19,355 bases of DNA from JBKBIP01 sp046297495 (GCA_046297495.1 JBKBIP010000055.1:1-19355), one strand, 5' to 3'; shown: positions 1-6,795, numbered from the stretch's first letter. Program-made: numbers and translations. Notes: generated from the letters alone by a model not told the origin.

Positions 1-66
1 GCGCTGATCGATAACTGTCTGCGTTTGCGCGCGGCGCTACTCGAAGTCAACCCCCAAGCAGCTTGA
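1..66 (+). CDS. C-terminal end of an unidentified protein (partial)
   Basis: Frame 1 is open from the first base to a TGA at 64-66 and encodes 21 residues ending in LLEVNPQAA. The codons (CTG, CGC, GCG, CTC) fit the GC-rich usage of the other genes here. The fragment is amphipathic and probably the last helix of a protein that begins left of the window. It is too short to assign a family. Chance open frame remains possible. Confidence 0.4.
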   Translation, partial: ALIDNCLRLRAALLEVNPQAA

Positions 67-593
67 AGAGACGTGCCGCTATCCAACTAATCAATCATTG
101 TGCAGGAGGCCAATTCTTCGGCACAGGATTCAGAGTCTGTTGGGATATTTTCTGGCGCCGCGTTTCCTCTCGCGGAAATAGCCAAACAGCCTCTCAGTAA
201 TCCAGTTTCATTCCACATCCGCATCGCACCGCCAGCAAAAAGGGGGGGGGTGGAGTGGAATGGAACAATGAAAGGGGATCATTATTTTCTCTTTTCTATA
301 TTATACACAAGTTCAGAAAATGAATCCAGATCAATCCGGGCGCCCCCGCTGCCGTTTAATCGAATAAAGTGATGATGGGAATGCAGGTGTTGGCGGGTTT
401 GGTGAAGCCGTCGGTACCGTGCTGAACACGGCAGCAGGCAAAATTTTCGCGCGCAAGTTTTCGCTCGTGCTTCGTTCCTCTAGCGAAACCAAATAACCAT
501 GCTCAGGGTGCATCGGAACGCAGAAGAAGCAACCGGAATCAACCCAAGCAGTTGCGTCTATCGTAGGGTGTGAAGCCGGAAAGGGGCTGGTCC
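67..593. other. Gene-poor intergenic stretch with an AT-rich patch
   Basis: I see no convincing gene in these roughly 530 bases. Short open frames exist on both strands, but none has a good ribosome binding site, recognisable domain or neighbour-like codon use. The stretch has a run of nine G at 242-250 directly after five A, then an unusually AT-rich patch at about 280-325 (ATTATTTTCTCTTTTCTATA type) that stands out in this GC-rich window and could hold a promoter. A 5-bp hairpin (CCGTG/CACGG) lies at 417-431. No -35/-10 pair is good enough to call. Confidence 0.5.
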
Positions 594-998
594 ATGATCC
601 GCTATCCACTTTTAGCCACAATGTTGGCAGCCACCGTCGTCGTGGTGGTCGTGCCGGCGCCGGCCTCGGCGGCGTCGCTCGGTTTCCGCAACGAGAGCAC
701 CATCCCGGTGTACGTTCAGGGTGAAATCACCGTCAACGGCATCCCGCAACGCAGCCGGCCGTATCTGCTGCAACCCGGCCAGTTTATCGCCGAAGCGACG
801 GTGCCCGGCACCAAAATCATCACCGTGTACGACGCCCGCCAACCGGCTCGTGTGCTGTTTCGCGGCCCCGTGGTATGCGGTCTCACGGATGTCTTTTTCT
901 CGATCCAGGTCCAAGTCCAACGGGTCGGCAACATGACGATTCCCCAAGCCCTGCTGATCCCCGTCCCCACGTTGATTCCCGTCACGCGGGCTCGTTAA
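594..998 (+). CDS. Small secreted hypothetical protein
   Basis: This encodes 134 residues. I chose ATG 594 over the in-frame GTG at 570 because a GGAAAGGGG stretch lies about 8 bases upstream and because the N-terminus becomes a clean signal peptide: MIRYPL, a hydrophobic core rich in Ala and Val, then cleavage after PAPASA (about residue 26). The mature part is about 108 residues, beta-rich and hydrophobic, with no known motif. It carries one cysteine and a basic C-terminus (VTRAR). Such short exported proteins are common in planctomycetes. I do not recognise the family, and the function is unknown. It is convergent with the small lipoprotein gene at 1035-1169. Confidence 0.7.
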   Translation: MIRYPLLATMLAATVVVVVVPAPASAASLGFRNESTIPVYVQGEITVNGIPQRSRPYLLQPGQFIAEATVPGTKIITVYDARQPARVLFRGPVVCGLTDVFFSIQVQVQRVGNMTIPQALLIPVPTLIPVTRAR

Positions 999-1034
999 GG
1001 GATCGCTAATCCAAGGTCTTCCCCCTTTTCTTCA

Positions 1035-1169
1035 TCAATCGCCTTGGTCGGCGGATTTGGGGCGGTCGTCCAGGGAGCGATAGATTCCCTTCTCCCGGTC
1101 GCCGCCGCATCCCAGCCCCGTCGCGGCCAATAGTAGGGAAGCCAGCAACAAGCACAGCCAACGGCTCAT
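1035..1169 (-). CDS. Small lipoprotein, hypothetical
   Basis: This encodes 44 residues, starting at ATG 1167-1169. A GAGGAT ribosome binding site lies about 6 bases upstream on the minus strand. The N-terminus is a lipoprotein signal: MSRWLC, a Leu/Ala-rich core, then the lipobox TGLGC with Cys at about residue 21. The mature peptide of about 24 residues is short, charged and hydrophilic (DREKGIYRSLDDR). In the same frame the open reading extends further upstream, but the extension runs into the terminator hairpin at 1194-1221, so the short start is preferred. Function is unknown. It lies just downstream of two paralogous lipoprotein genes, but the terminator between them suggests separate transcription. 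Confidence 0.55.
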   Translation of the reverse strand: MSRWLCLLLASLLLAATGLGCGGDREKGIYRSLDDRPKSADQGD

Positions 1170-1193
1170 GGCAATCCTCAGCGCAAGAACAAA

Positions 1194-1221
1194 CAGAGGC
1201 CGGTCGCACGACCGGCCTCTG
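1194..1221 (-). terminator. Strong intrinsic terminator downstream of the lipoprotein pair
   Basis: CAGAGGCCGGTC and GACCGGCCTCTG form a perfect 12-bp GC-rich stem around a 4-base GCAC loop. Read on the minus strand, the hairpin is followed at once by TTTGTTCTT. This is the shape of a Rho-independent terminator for the lipoprotein gene at 1260-1409, whose stop codon lies about 40 bases before it. On the plus strand it is followed by CCAAAATCG, so termination is predicted for the minus strand only. Confidence 0.8.
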
Positions 1222-1259
1222 CCAAAATCGAAACTCCAAAACACAACGATGGTTAATCG

Positions 1260-1409
1260 CTAGTTGGCACCACCTTCAGCGGGTTTGGGTTCGGCCTTTT
1301 GCTCGGTCTTTTCGGTCTTTTCGGTCTTCCCAGCGTCGCCGCCACCGCAACCGACCATCAAGGACAGAGAGAACAGAGCGACCAGGCACAACGAAAGCAG
1401 CTTTTTCAC
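1260..1409 (-). CDS. Small lipoprotein with KTE-repeat tail (paralog 2)
   Basis: This encodes 49 residues from a GTG start at 1407-1409. It begins MKKLLSLCLVALF, continues through a hydrophobic core to the lipobox LMVGC (Cys 21), then GGGDAGKTEKTEKTEQKAEP. The signal peptide is practically the same as that of the neighbouring gene at 1540-1791, so the two are tandem paralogs. Both genes share the leader GAAAGGATGGG about 8-10 bases before the GTG, which serves as ribosome binding site. The tail is a short, charged, low-complexity spacer of three KTE repeats and lacks the longer TKPDE array of its paralog. A membrane-anchored extracytoplasmic peptide is likely; its role is unknown. Confidence 0.7.
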   Translation of the reverse strand: MKKLLSLCLVALFSLSLMVGCGGGDAGKTEKTEKTEQKAEPKPAEGGAN

Positions 1410-1539
1410 AGTCTAACCCATCCTTTCAAATCAAATGAGTGCAACCGCACGTTAAAACTCGACCGACCGCTCGGCCAAGATAGTTCCCCTGAACTGTTAC
1501 GAAGTTTGGAATGTTCATGCTGTGGGAATTCGAACAAAA

Positions 1540-1791
1540 TTAATTGTTCTCTTCTTCAGTCGGTTTCTGATCGTCCGGCTTGGTTTCATCGGGCTTGGTT
1601 TCATCCGGCTTAGTTTCATCTGGCTTAGTTTCGTCCGGCTTGGTTTCAGTGGGTTTGGGTTCAGCCTTTTCAGTCTTTTCAGTCTTTTGAGTCTTTTCGG
1701 TCTTTTCGGTCTTCCCAGCGTCGCCGCCGCAACCGACCATCAATGACAAAGAGAACAGCGCCACCAAGCATAGGGAAAGAAGTTTCTTCAC
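1540..1791 (-). CDS. Small lipoprotein with KTE and TKPDE repeats (paralog 1)
   Basis: This encodes 83 residues from a GTG start at 1789-1791, preceded by GAAAGGATGGG. An upstream in-frame ATG would add about 30 residues and bury the signal peptide, so I reject it. MKKLLSLCLVALFSLSLMVG leads to lipobox Cys 21. The mature part is entirely low complexity: GGDAG, about five KTE/KTQ units, a KAEPKPTE linker, four TKPDE units and an acidic end (EEENN). Lysine, glutamate, aspartate and proline dominate, which predicts an extended, disordered, highly charged surface tail. The DNA shows matching 15-bp and 9-bp tandem repeats, so unit number may vary between strains. It is a tandem paralog of 1260-1409. 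Function is unknown. Confidence 0.75.
   Translation of the reverse strand: MKKLLSLCLVALFSLSLMVGCGGDAGKTEKTEKTQKTEKTEKAEPKPTETKPDETKPDETKPDETKPDETKPDDQKPTEEENN
1576..1650 (-). repeat. 15-bp tandem repeat encoding TKPDE
   Basis: On the plus strand a unit of the type GGTTTCATCCGGCTT recurs about five times with one or two substitutions per copy (third-position G/A and C/T changes). It encodes the TKPDE array of the lipoprotein. A second, shorter array of CAGTCTTTT/CGGTCTTTT units follows to about 1712 and encodes the KTE repeats. The boundaries are approximate. Confidence 0.75.
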
Positions 1792-2140
1792 GGTAGTCCC
1801 ATCCTTTCGATTGAAGTAAGTCAAGGTTGTCATACCAACGCCCCCCGTCGTTGGCGGAATCACATATCTCTGGATACCCAATTGCCGATTTTATTCCCGA
1901 ATTTTTTGATTTGCTCCAACCTTCCGCAGTGGCAGGAGCAAATGAGCCGATATTTGCCGTGCCATTTCTCCACCTCTGGGTTGGAGGCGCGGGGAATTTT
2001 CTTCCTTGATTATGCTGGCGGTTGGCGAGCGAAGAACGTAAGGTAAAGCGACCTGCCTGTCCGGGAGGGGGTGTGGATGCCGTGAACCAAGGGAATAAAA
2101 CTCCTACGACTGGCTCTTATCTTAACGAAGGGTTATCGCC

Positions 2141-2686
2141 ATGAAGTTGCCCGGCAAACAGCGGGATGTGCGGAAGCTGGTCGAGGAGCATTACGCGTCG
2201 TTGTATCGCTATGCTTATCGTCTCAGCGGCTCAGCGGTCGATGCCGAGGACTTGACCCAAGATGCTTTCTGTAAAGCCCAGATGCATTGGCACCAGCTAC
2301 GCGAGCCGGAACGGGCCAAAGCGTGGTTGTTTAGCATCTTGCGCAACGAATACCTGCACCACGTCCGCGCCGAACGGCAACATCGCCAGGTATCGTTGGA
2401 CAGCCTGGGGGACATGGCCGAGCCACCTACCGGCGAATTCCCTGAAGTAGAACCGGAACAGTTACAGCAAGCATTGAATGAGTTACCGGAAGTGTACCGT
2501 ACCCCAATCATTTTGTATTATTTTGAGGACTTTAGTTACCGCGACATCGCCGAGCAGATGGAGTTGCCAATTGGAACGGTGATGTCACGGTTGGCACGAG
2601 CCAAGGCTTTTCTGCGCGCGCGGTTGGTTCCGCCCACGCCGGAAGTCGTGGCCGATCACCGACGGAGGGCGCACGATGGATTGTAA
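2141..2686 (+). CDS. RNA polymerase sigma factor, ECF (sigma-70 family)
   Basis: This encodes 181 residues, normal for an extracytoplasmic-function sigma factor. Region 2 covers about residues 14-78: the helix YASLYRYAYRLSG, the core-binding motif DAEDLTQDAFCKA and the -10 recognition helix AWLFSILRNEYLHH. A linker follows, then region 4 at about 110-160: LPEVYRTPIILYYFEDFSYRDIAEQ and the helix-turn-helix end GTVMSRLARAKAFLR. It should direct RNA polymerase to a dedicated promoter set. Its last 11 bases overlap the ATG of the anti-sigma gene, so the two are translationally linked. Upstream, GTGAACC at 2082-2088 resembles an ECF -35 element, which would fit autoregulation, but no convincing -10 pairs with it. 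The inducing signal is unknown. Confidence 0.93.
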   Translation: MKLPGKQRDVRKLVEEHYASLYRYAYRLSGSAVDAEDLTQDAFCKAQMHWHQLREPERAKAWLFSILRNEYLHHVRAERQHRQVSLDSLGDMAEPPTGEFPEVEPEQLQQALNELPEVYRTPIILYYFEDFSYRDIAEQMELPIGTVMSRLARAKAFLRARLVPPTPEVVADHRRRAHDGL

Positions 2687-3443
2687 GACCGCCCGTCTGT
2701 TGCTGCATTATTCCCGTCCCGGCGACACGGAGCTGGAAGAATACGAAGCCGAGGAGCTGGAGGCCCATCTGGCCGACTGTTCCGACTGTGGCGCGGCCGC
2801 GCAATGGGAACGCCAAGCCGACAACCGCATTAGCCGGGCGATGCTGGCCGTTCCCGTACCAGATGACCTGCGCGAGCGGCTGCTAACCCGCTTGGCACGC
2901 GAGCGGCGGACCGTCTATCGCCGCTGGGCCGTGGGCGGCGTGGCTTCCGCGGCCGCCGCGGCCGTGATCGGCTGGCTGGCGCTCCACTGGCACTTGCACC
3001 ATTTGCCGCGCGTCGATCCCGAAGTGGTATTGACCCGCGCCATGGAGCAAGCGTACACATCGCCGGACAAGGTGGAGGCACACTTCGCCGCCTTGGGCGT
3101 GGATACCGTGGTTCCCGCCACGCTGAACCTGGATTATCTCTCGCATTTCGGCCTGACCGATTTCGAGGGACGGATGGTCCCGCAGCTGGTGTTGGTCCGC
3201 AATCGAGAAACCGCTCTCGCCACCCCCCGCGACGGCGCCGTGGCCCGCGTGTACATTCTGGACGCGCGCAAGTTCGACATGGACACACTTAAGGACCTGA
3301 GCCGGCGACCTGCCACCGACAGCGGCGGCTTCACGATCCGCGTCTTGTGGTATCCGCAACAGCCCCGTTTCGCCTATCTCGTCGTCTATTCGGGCGGCCC
3401 GCAACCCTGGTTCCTAAAGGACGCCGCACAGATGCCCACCTGA
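2676..3443 (+). CDS. Anti-sigma factor with zinc-binding motif and one membrane helix
   Basis: This encodes 255 residues. The N-terminus carries the zinc anti-sigma signature: Cys 3, then H31-x3-C35-x2-C38 (HLADCSDC). This domain normally holds the partner ECF factor inactive. A single membrane helix lies at about residues 84-104 (AVGGVASAAAAAVIGWLALHW). The remaining 150 or so residues would sit outside the cytoplasmic membrane. They have predicted alternating strands and helices (LTRAMEQAYTSPDKVEAHF, VPQLVLVRNRETALA, RVYILDARKFDMDTL) and no family I recognise; this is presumably the sensing part. The start codon lies inside the sigma gene. It converges with the enolase-superfamily gene about 40 bases downstream. 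The role is inferred from the motif and from gene order. Confidence 0.85.
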   Translation: MDCKTARLLLHYSRPGDTELEEYEAEELEAHLADCSDCGAAAQWERQADNRISRAMLAVPVPDDLRERLLTRLARERRTVYRRWAVGGVASAAAAAVIGWLALHWHLHHLPRVDPEVVLTRAMEQAYTSPDKVEAHFAALGVDTVVPATLNLDYLSHFGLTDFEGRMVPQLVLVRNRETALATPRDGAVARVYILDARKFDMDTLKDLSRRPATDSGGFTIRVLWYPQQPRFAYLVVYSGGPQPWFLKDAAQMPT

Positions 3444-3483
3444 GGCACGGCGTTCTCCTGCGGGTTGCACGCCAAACAGATCG

Positions 3484-4608
3484 TTAAGCACTTGCGTCAA
3501 CAGGCAACACCACCGCATGTTGCACGGTCATCCGCGCCAGTCGGTCCGGGTGGGGAATCGTGCCGATGCCGGGCCGATCCGCGGCGCGGATTCGCGAGGG
3601 GCCGGATAGCTCGATGGCTGGCTCCCCCAGGTCCTGGCGATAGAAGCGACTAGAAGGGAAAATGTCAGCGGGGTAGGTGAAGCCGGGGAGCGTGGCCAGG
3701 GCAAGACAGTGGGCGGCGCCGACCGCCGATTCCAACATGCCGCCGACCCAGCACGAAATGCCATGTTGATAACATAGATCATGGATGGCGACCGCGTTGG
3801 TCAAGCCGCCGACCCGACCCGGCTTGATGTTGACATACCGACACGCGCCGATGGCGATGGCCTGTCTGGCCCGATCCAGCGAGGTCATGCTCTCATCCAG
3901 GCAGATCGGCGTGCGGATGCGTGTTTGCAATTCGGCATGATCGAGCAAATCGTCGTGCCCTAACGGCTGCTCGATCATGGCCAGCTGATACTCGTCCAAC
4001 TCCTGAAACAAAGGGGTGTCACTGAGGCGGTAGCCGCTGTTGCAGTCGATGTGAAAGACCGTATCGGGAAAGCGCTGGCGAACAGCCCGCACCATTGGCA
4101 CATCCCAACCGGGCCGAAACTTGAGCTTGACGCGCTGAAAGCCAGCTTGGACCGCCGCCTCGACTTGCGGCAACAACTCGTCAATGGAATCCATGACGCC
4201 GAAATCCGCGCCGACCGTCACCGTGGCCGCGCGCCCGCCTAGCAATTGATACAGCGGCTTCTCCTCGCGTTGGGCGAACAGGTCCCACCAAGCCAGATCA
4301 AACGCGGCCTTGGCGAAATAGTTCCCCTTGAACAGGGCGAGCCGTTGTTGCAGCTCCTCCCCGCCGTGCAGCCGCTGCCCCACCAGCTGCGGCGCCAACC
4401 AACGCCGCCCCATCTCGAACACGCCAAAGGCCCATTCCGGGCTGTACGTTGGCGCCACTAACGGGCTGGCCTCCCCCCAACCGGCCAAGTCGCCGCTGGT
4501 CATCTTCACCAGCACCGATTCAATCACCGCGTCCTCGCCGTAAGCCGTCCGCCACGGCGACAATAACGGCATGGCGATCAGATACATATCAATGCGGTCG
4601 ATGTACAT
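3484..4608 (-). CDS. menC: o-Succinylbenzoate synthase-like enzyme (enolase superfamily, MenC/NSAR type)
   Basis: This encodes 374 residues, the usual length of the family. The N-terminal capping domain (about 1-125) precedes a TIM-barrel domain with all expected catalytic residues: KxK at K161/K163 (RVKLKF), metal ligands D188 (HIDCN), E213 (MIEQP) and D238 (CLDES), and the second acid/base lysine K262 (NIKPGRVGG). MenC dehydrates SHCHC to o-succinylbenzoate in menaquinone synthesis. Close relatives racemise N-succinylamino acids, and sequence alone does not separate the two. No other men gene is in the window, which leaves the substrate open. AAGGA lies about 7 bases before the ATG, and a possible -10 (TAGAAT on the minus strand, plus-strand 4655-4660) lies upstream with a poor -35. 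Confidence 0.82.
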   Translation of the reverse strand: MYIDRIDMYLIAMPLLSPWRTAYGEDAVIESVLVKMTSGDLAGWGEASPLVAPTYSPEWAFGVFEMGRRWLAPQLVGQRLHGGEELQQRLALFKGNYFAKAAFDLAWWDLFAQREEKPLYQLLGGRAATVTVGADFGVMDSIDELLPQVEAAVQAGFQRVKLKFRPGWDVPMVRAVRQRFPDTVFHIDCNSGYRLSDTPLFQELDEYQLAMIEQPLGHDDLLDHAELQTRIRTPICLDESMTSLDRARQAIAIGACRYVNIKPGRVGGLTNAVAIHDLCYQHGISCWVGGMLESAVGAAHCLALATLPGFTYPADIFPSSRFYRQDLGEPAIELSGPSRIRAADRPGIGTIPHPDRLARMTVQHAVVLPVDASA

Positions 4609-4697
4609 GGGATGTCCTTAAAAGGAAAACGTGCTTGCCGCCCAATGCCTCTTTATTCTATCCGATCCAGGCTCGCCAGGAGAAATGCTCTTTTTGC

Positions 4698-4744
4698 GGA
4701 TGGGTGGCCGGGGCATCGCTGCGATCTGCCCCGGCCACCCATCC
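4698..4744. repeat. Perfect 18-bp inverted repeat (hairpin or palindromic element)
   Basis: GGATGGGTGGCCGGGGCA is followed by 11 bases and then its exact reverse complement. Within the loop, TCG and CGA can add a few pairs. It lies between the divergent menC-like gene (start 4608) and the metal-efflux promoter (4784), so it does not sit downstream of either gene, and neither side has a T-run. A terminator is therefore unlikely. A dispersed palindromic repeat, a protein-binding site or a barrier between divergent transcripts fits better. Confidence 0.8.
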
Positions 4745-4783
4745 CTGACACACGGCACGCATATCCAAGCAGCGCAATCGTCA

Positions 4784-4811
4784 TTGACTTGGAGGGGAGC
4801 CTTGGGATAAT
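4784..4811 (+). promoter_or_regulatory. Sigma70-type promoter of the metal-efflux operon
   Basis: TTGACT (4784-4789) and GATAAT (4806-4811) are each one mismatch from consensus and are separated by 16 bases. Transcription should start near 4818, only about 11 bases before the ATG at 4829, so the first gene would have a very short leader. No operator palindrome overlaps the promoter; the inverted repeat at 4698-4744 ends 39 bases upstream. Confidence 0.6.
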
Positions 4812-4828
4812 GGGAAAGTCCAACCAAC

Positions 4829-5230
4829 ATGGGGGCGGTCGTGCGGCAATTCCTGGGCGGCATTCTGATCCTTTTCCAGCTCATGACGCCGGCTTTGTGT
4901 CATGAACATGAGGTGGAAGGCGCGTGCCCACGTCGTCCGCACTTGCACCTGTCCCGTTTCCTATTCTGGCTGGATGATCATGATCATGCGGATCATGCGG
5001 CAGATCACGACGCCGACGCGGTGTACGTGGCCAACGATCCGTTTCTCGCCACCAAGCCCAGCCTCGTTGGCGACCCACTATCTTCTTTCATGATGGGATC
5101 GCTCCCGGGCGCGTTGGAGCCGATGCCCCCGTTGGATGTTCCCGATCCCGTGGCCCTGCCGCCCCCCGTGGTGGGTTCCGCTTATTCTCACTGTCCCCTC
5201 TATCTGGCCATTCTCAGCCTGCGCTGTTAA
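4829..5230 (+). CDS. Secreted His/Asp-rich protein, putative periplasmic metal binder
   Basis: This encodes 133 residues. The N-terminus is a signal peptide (MGAVVRQFLGG, then ILILFQLMTPALC) with cleavage likely near residue 24, leaving HEHEVEG at the mature end. A second metal-binding-like patch, DDHDHADHAADHDADA, spans residues 49-64, and HLH occurs at 38-40. The rest is Pro/Leu-rich, ending in CPLYLAILSLRC. It opens the efflux operon, 164 bases before the membrane-fusion gene, which suggests a metal-binding chaperone, buffer or sensor in the periplasm. I recognise no family. The start is supported by the signal peptide, but there is no Shine-Dalgarno sequence within the short predicted leader. 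The metal-related role is inferred from composition and context. Confidence 0.7.
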   Translation: MGAVVRQFLGGILILFQLMTPALCHEHEVEGACPRRPHLHLSRFLFWLDDHDHADHAADHDADAVYVANDPFLATKPSLVGDPLSSFMMGSLPGALEPMPPLDVPDPVALPPPVVGSAYSHCPLYLAILSLRC

Positions 5231-5394
5231 GCACTTCTTTTTGCCACGGAGTGTCATCGTTCTCCGTCCGTGGTGACATGCTTTGCATCAGAACAAGGCG
5301 AGCGGGGGCTGTATGGCCACTAATCCCGCCTGGCGCCAGTTGTTCTCACGCATTCCGCTCACTGGCCAACTTTCTCTAACCCAAGAGGTGCCCC

Positions 5395-6795
5395 ATGCGC
5401 CGTTCCTGGATCATCATTCCTGTCGTGGCGGGTGTGCTCAGCGCGACGGCGGGCACGCTGCTATGGCATAACGGCTATTTGACATCACTATGGAGACATG
5501 GCGCCGCCGAAGATGACGAAGCAGCCGCCCCGGCGCCGCACGATGAAAAAGATAGCGTGCGACTGAGCGAACAAGCCGTGCAAGCGCTAGGAGTGCTGAA
5601 CCAACCGATCCGGGTGCAGCCCTACTGGAAAACCATTGAGGTGCCGGGCATGGTGGTGGATCGCCCCGGTTTCAGCGACCGGGGCGTCACCGCTCCGGTG
5701 GCGGGAACGGTGGCCCAAGTTCACGCTTTCCCTGGCGACACACTGCGGCCCGGCGACCGGCTGTTTACCCTGCGGCTGGTCAGCGAGTATGTGCAAAACG
5801 CGCAGAGCGAATTGTTCAAGACCGCCCGCGAGCTACAATTGAACCGAGAACAGGTCCAGCGTCTGAGCGCTGTCGTCGCGGGGGGGGCGGTATCCCACGC
5901 CCGGTTGATCGAGTTGGAGAACCAAGAGCGGCGTCTGCGGGCGGCCATGCAGGCGCTTCGCCATGATCTTCTGGCGCGCGGCCTGACGACCCCGCAAGTG
6001 GACGGCGTTCAAGAGGGCCAATTCGTCACTGAAGTTACCGTCGTGGCCCCGCCGCCGCACCCAGAGCAAGCGACGCTAATCGCGGAGTCTGTTGATATTC
6101 AATTGTCTTCGTTGTCCGCAAACCCGCCCCTCACTTACGAAGTGCAGGAATTGCGGGTGGAGCTGGGCCAGCAGGTCCAAGCAGGTCAAGCGCTGGCGGT
6201 GTTGGCCAATCACCAAGCCCTGTACATCGAAGGGCGCGCTTTCAAGTCGGAAGCGGCTTGGGTTGCACACGCCGCCCGCCACGGCTGGCCGGTGCAAGTC
6301 GAGTTCGGTACGGATGCGGGCGACTGGGAACCATTAGAACATGCCTTTGTCGTTCGCTCCATCGGCAATGTCGTGGACCCGGAAAGCCGGACGTTGCCGT
6401 TTTATCTTCCTTTGGTCAATCAATGGCACAGCTACGAACGTGACGGCCAGACTTTTTTGACCTGGCGTTTCCGACCCGGCCAGCGCGTGCGCTTGTACGT
6501 GCCCATCGAGCGGCTGGATAATGCCATCGTATTGCCAGCGGAGGCGGTCGTGCGCGAGGGGGTGGAGGCTTACGTCTTTCGGCAAAACGGTGATCAATTC
6601 GACCGTAAGCCGGTGCGCGTGCTGTACGAGGATCGCCGCCAAGTCGCGCTGGCCCAAGATGGTGACATCTTCCCCGGCTTGATCGTCGCCCACAACGGCG
6701 CGGCGGCGCTTCAGCGGGCGCTGAAAGCAAGTCAGGCCAGTGGTAGCGGGGGCGGCGGCCACTGGCACGCCGACGGCACCTACCATGAGCATTAA
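5395..6795 (+). CDS. RND efflux periplasmic adaptor (HlyD/CusB-type membrane-fusion protein)
   Basis: This encodes 466 residues. An N-terminal membrane anchor or signal (about 5-27) is followed by an acidic linker (EDDEAAAPAPHDEKD). Next come the first half of the lipoyl-like domain (VTAPVAGTVAQVHAFPGDTLRPGDRLFTL, about 98-126), an alpha-helical hairpin (SEYVQNAQSELFKTARELQ to RLRAAMQALRHDLLARG, about 130-200), the second lipoyl half (ELRVELGQQVQAGQALAVLANHQ), then beta-barrel and membrane-proximal domains (RFRPGQRVRLYVPIE, VLPAEAVVREG). The C-terminus is GSGGGGHWHADGTYHEH, a flexible glycine linker with five histidines that could bind metal. The protein should join the RND pump at 6858 to an outer-membrane channel not encoded here. 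AGAGGT precedes the ATG. Confidence 0.88.
   Translation: MRRSWIIIPVVAGVLSATAGTLLWHNGYLTSLWRHGAAEDDEAAAPAPHDEKDSVRLSEQAVQALGVLNQPIRVQPYWKTIEVPGMVVDRPGFSDRGVTAPVAGTVAQVHAFPGDTLRPGDRLFTLRLVSEYVQNAQSELFKTARELQLNREQVQRLSAVVAGGAVSHARLIELENQERRLRAAMQALRHDLLARGLTTPQVDGVQEGQFVTEVTVVAPPPHPEQATLIAESVDIQLSSLSANPPLTYEVQELRVELGQQVQAGQALAVLANHQALYIEGRAFKSEAAWVAHAARHGWPVQVEFGTDAGDWEPLEHAFVVRSIGNVVDPESRTLPFYLPLVNQWHSYERDGQTFLTWRFRPGQRVRLYVPIERLDNAIVLPAEAVVREGVEAYVFRQNGDQFDRKPVRVLYEDRRQVALAQDGDIFPGLIVAHNGAAALQRALKASQASGSGGGGHWHADGTYHEH

Noticed and set aside
331..621. Minus-strand open frame of 96 codons in the gene-poor region
   Set aside because: No ribosome binding site, no recognisable content, and it overlaps the start of the secreted protein gene at 594.
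1488..1499. GTTCCCCTGAAC as a LexA-like operator
   Set aside because: The order is GTTC-N4-GAAC, not the GAAC-N4-GTTC or CTGT-N8-ACAG of known LexA boxes. A 12-base palindrome with 4-base arms is common by chance.
2883..3404. Minus-strand open frame of 173 codons across the anti-sigma gene
   Set aside because: It is antisense to a gene with a clear zinc motif and membrane helix. Long shadow frames are normal in GC-rich DNA.
5244..5273. Hairpin CCACGGA/TCCGTGG between the His-rich gene and the adaptor gene
   Set aside because: Only 7 bp with a 16-base loop and no T-run; too weak to call a terminator or attenuator.
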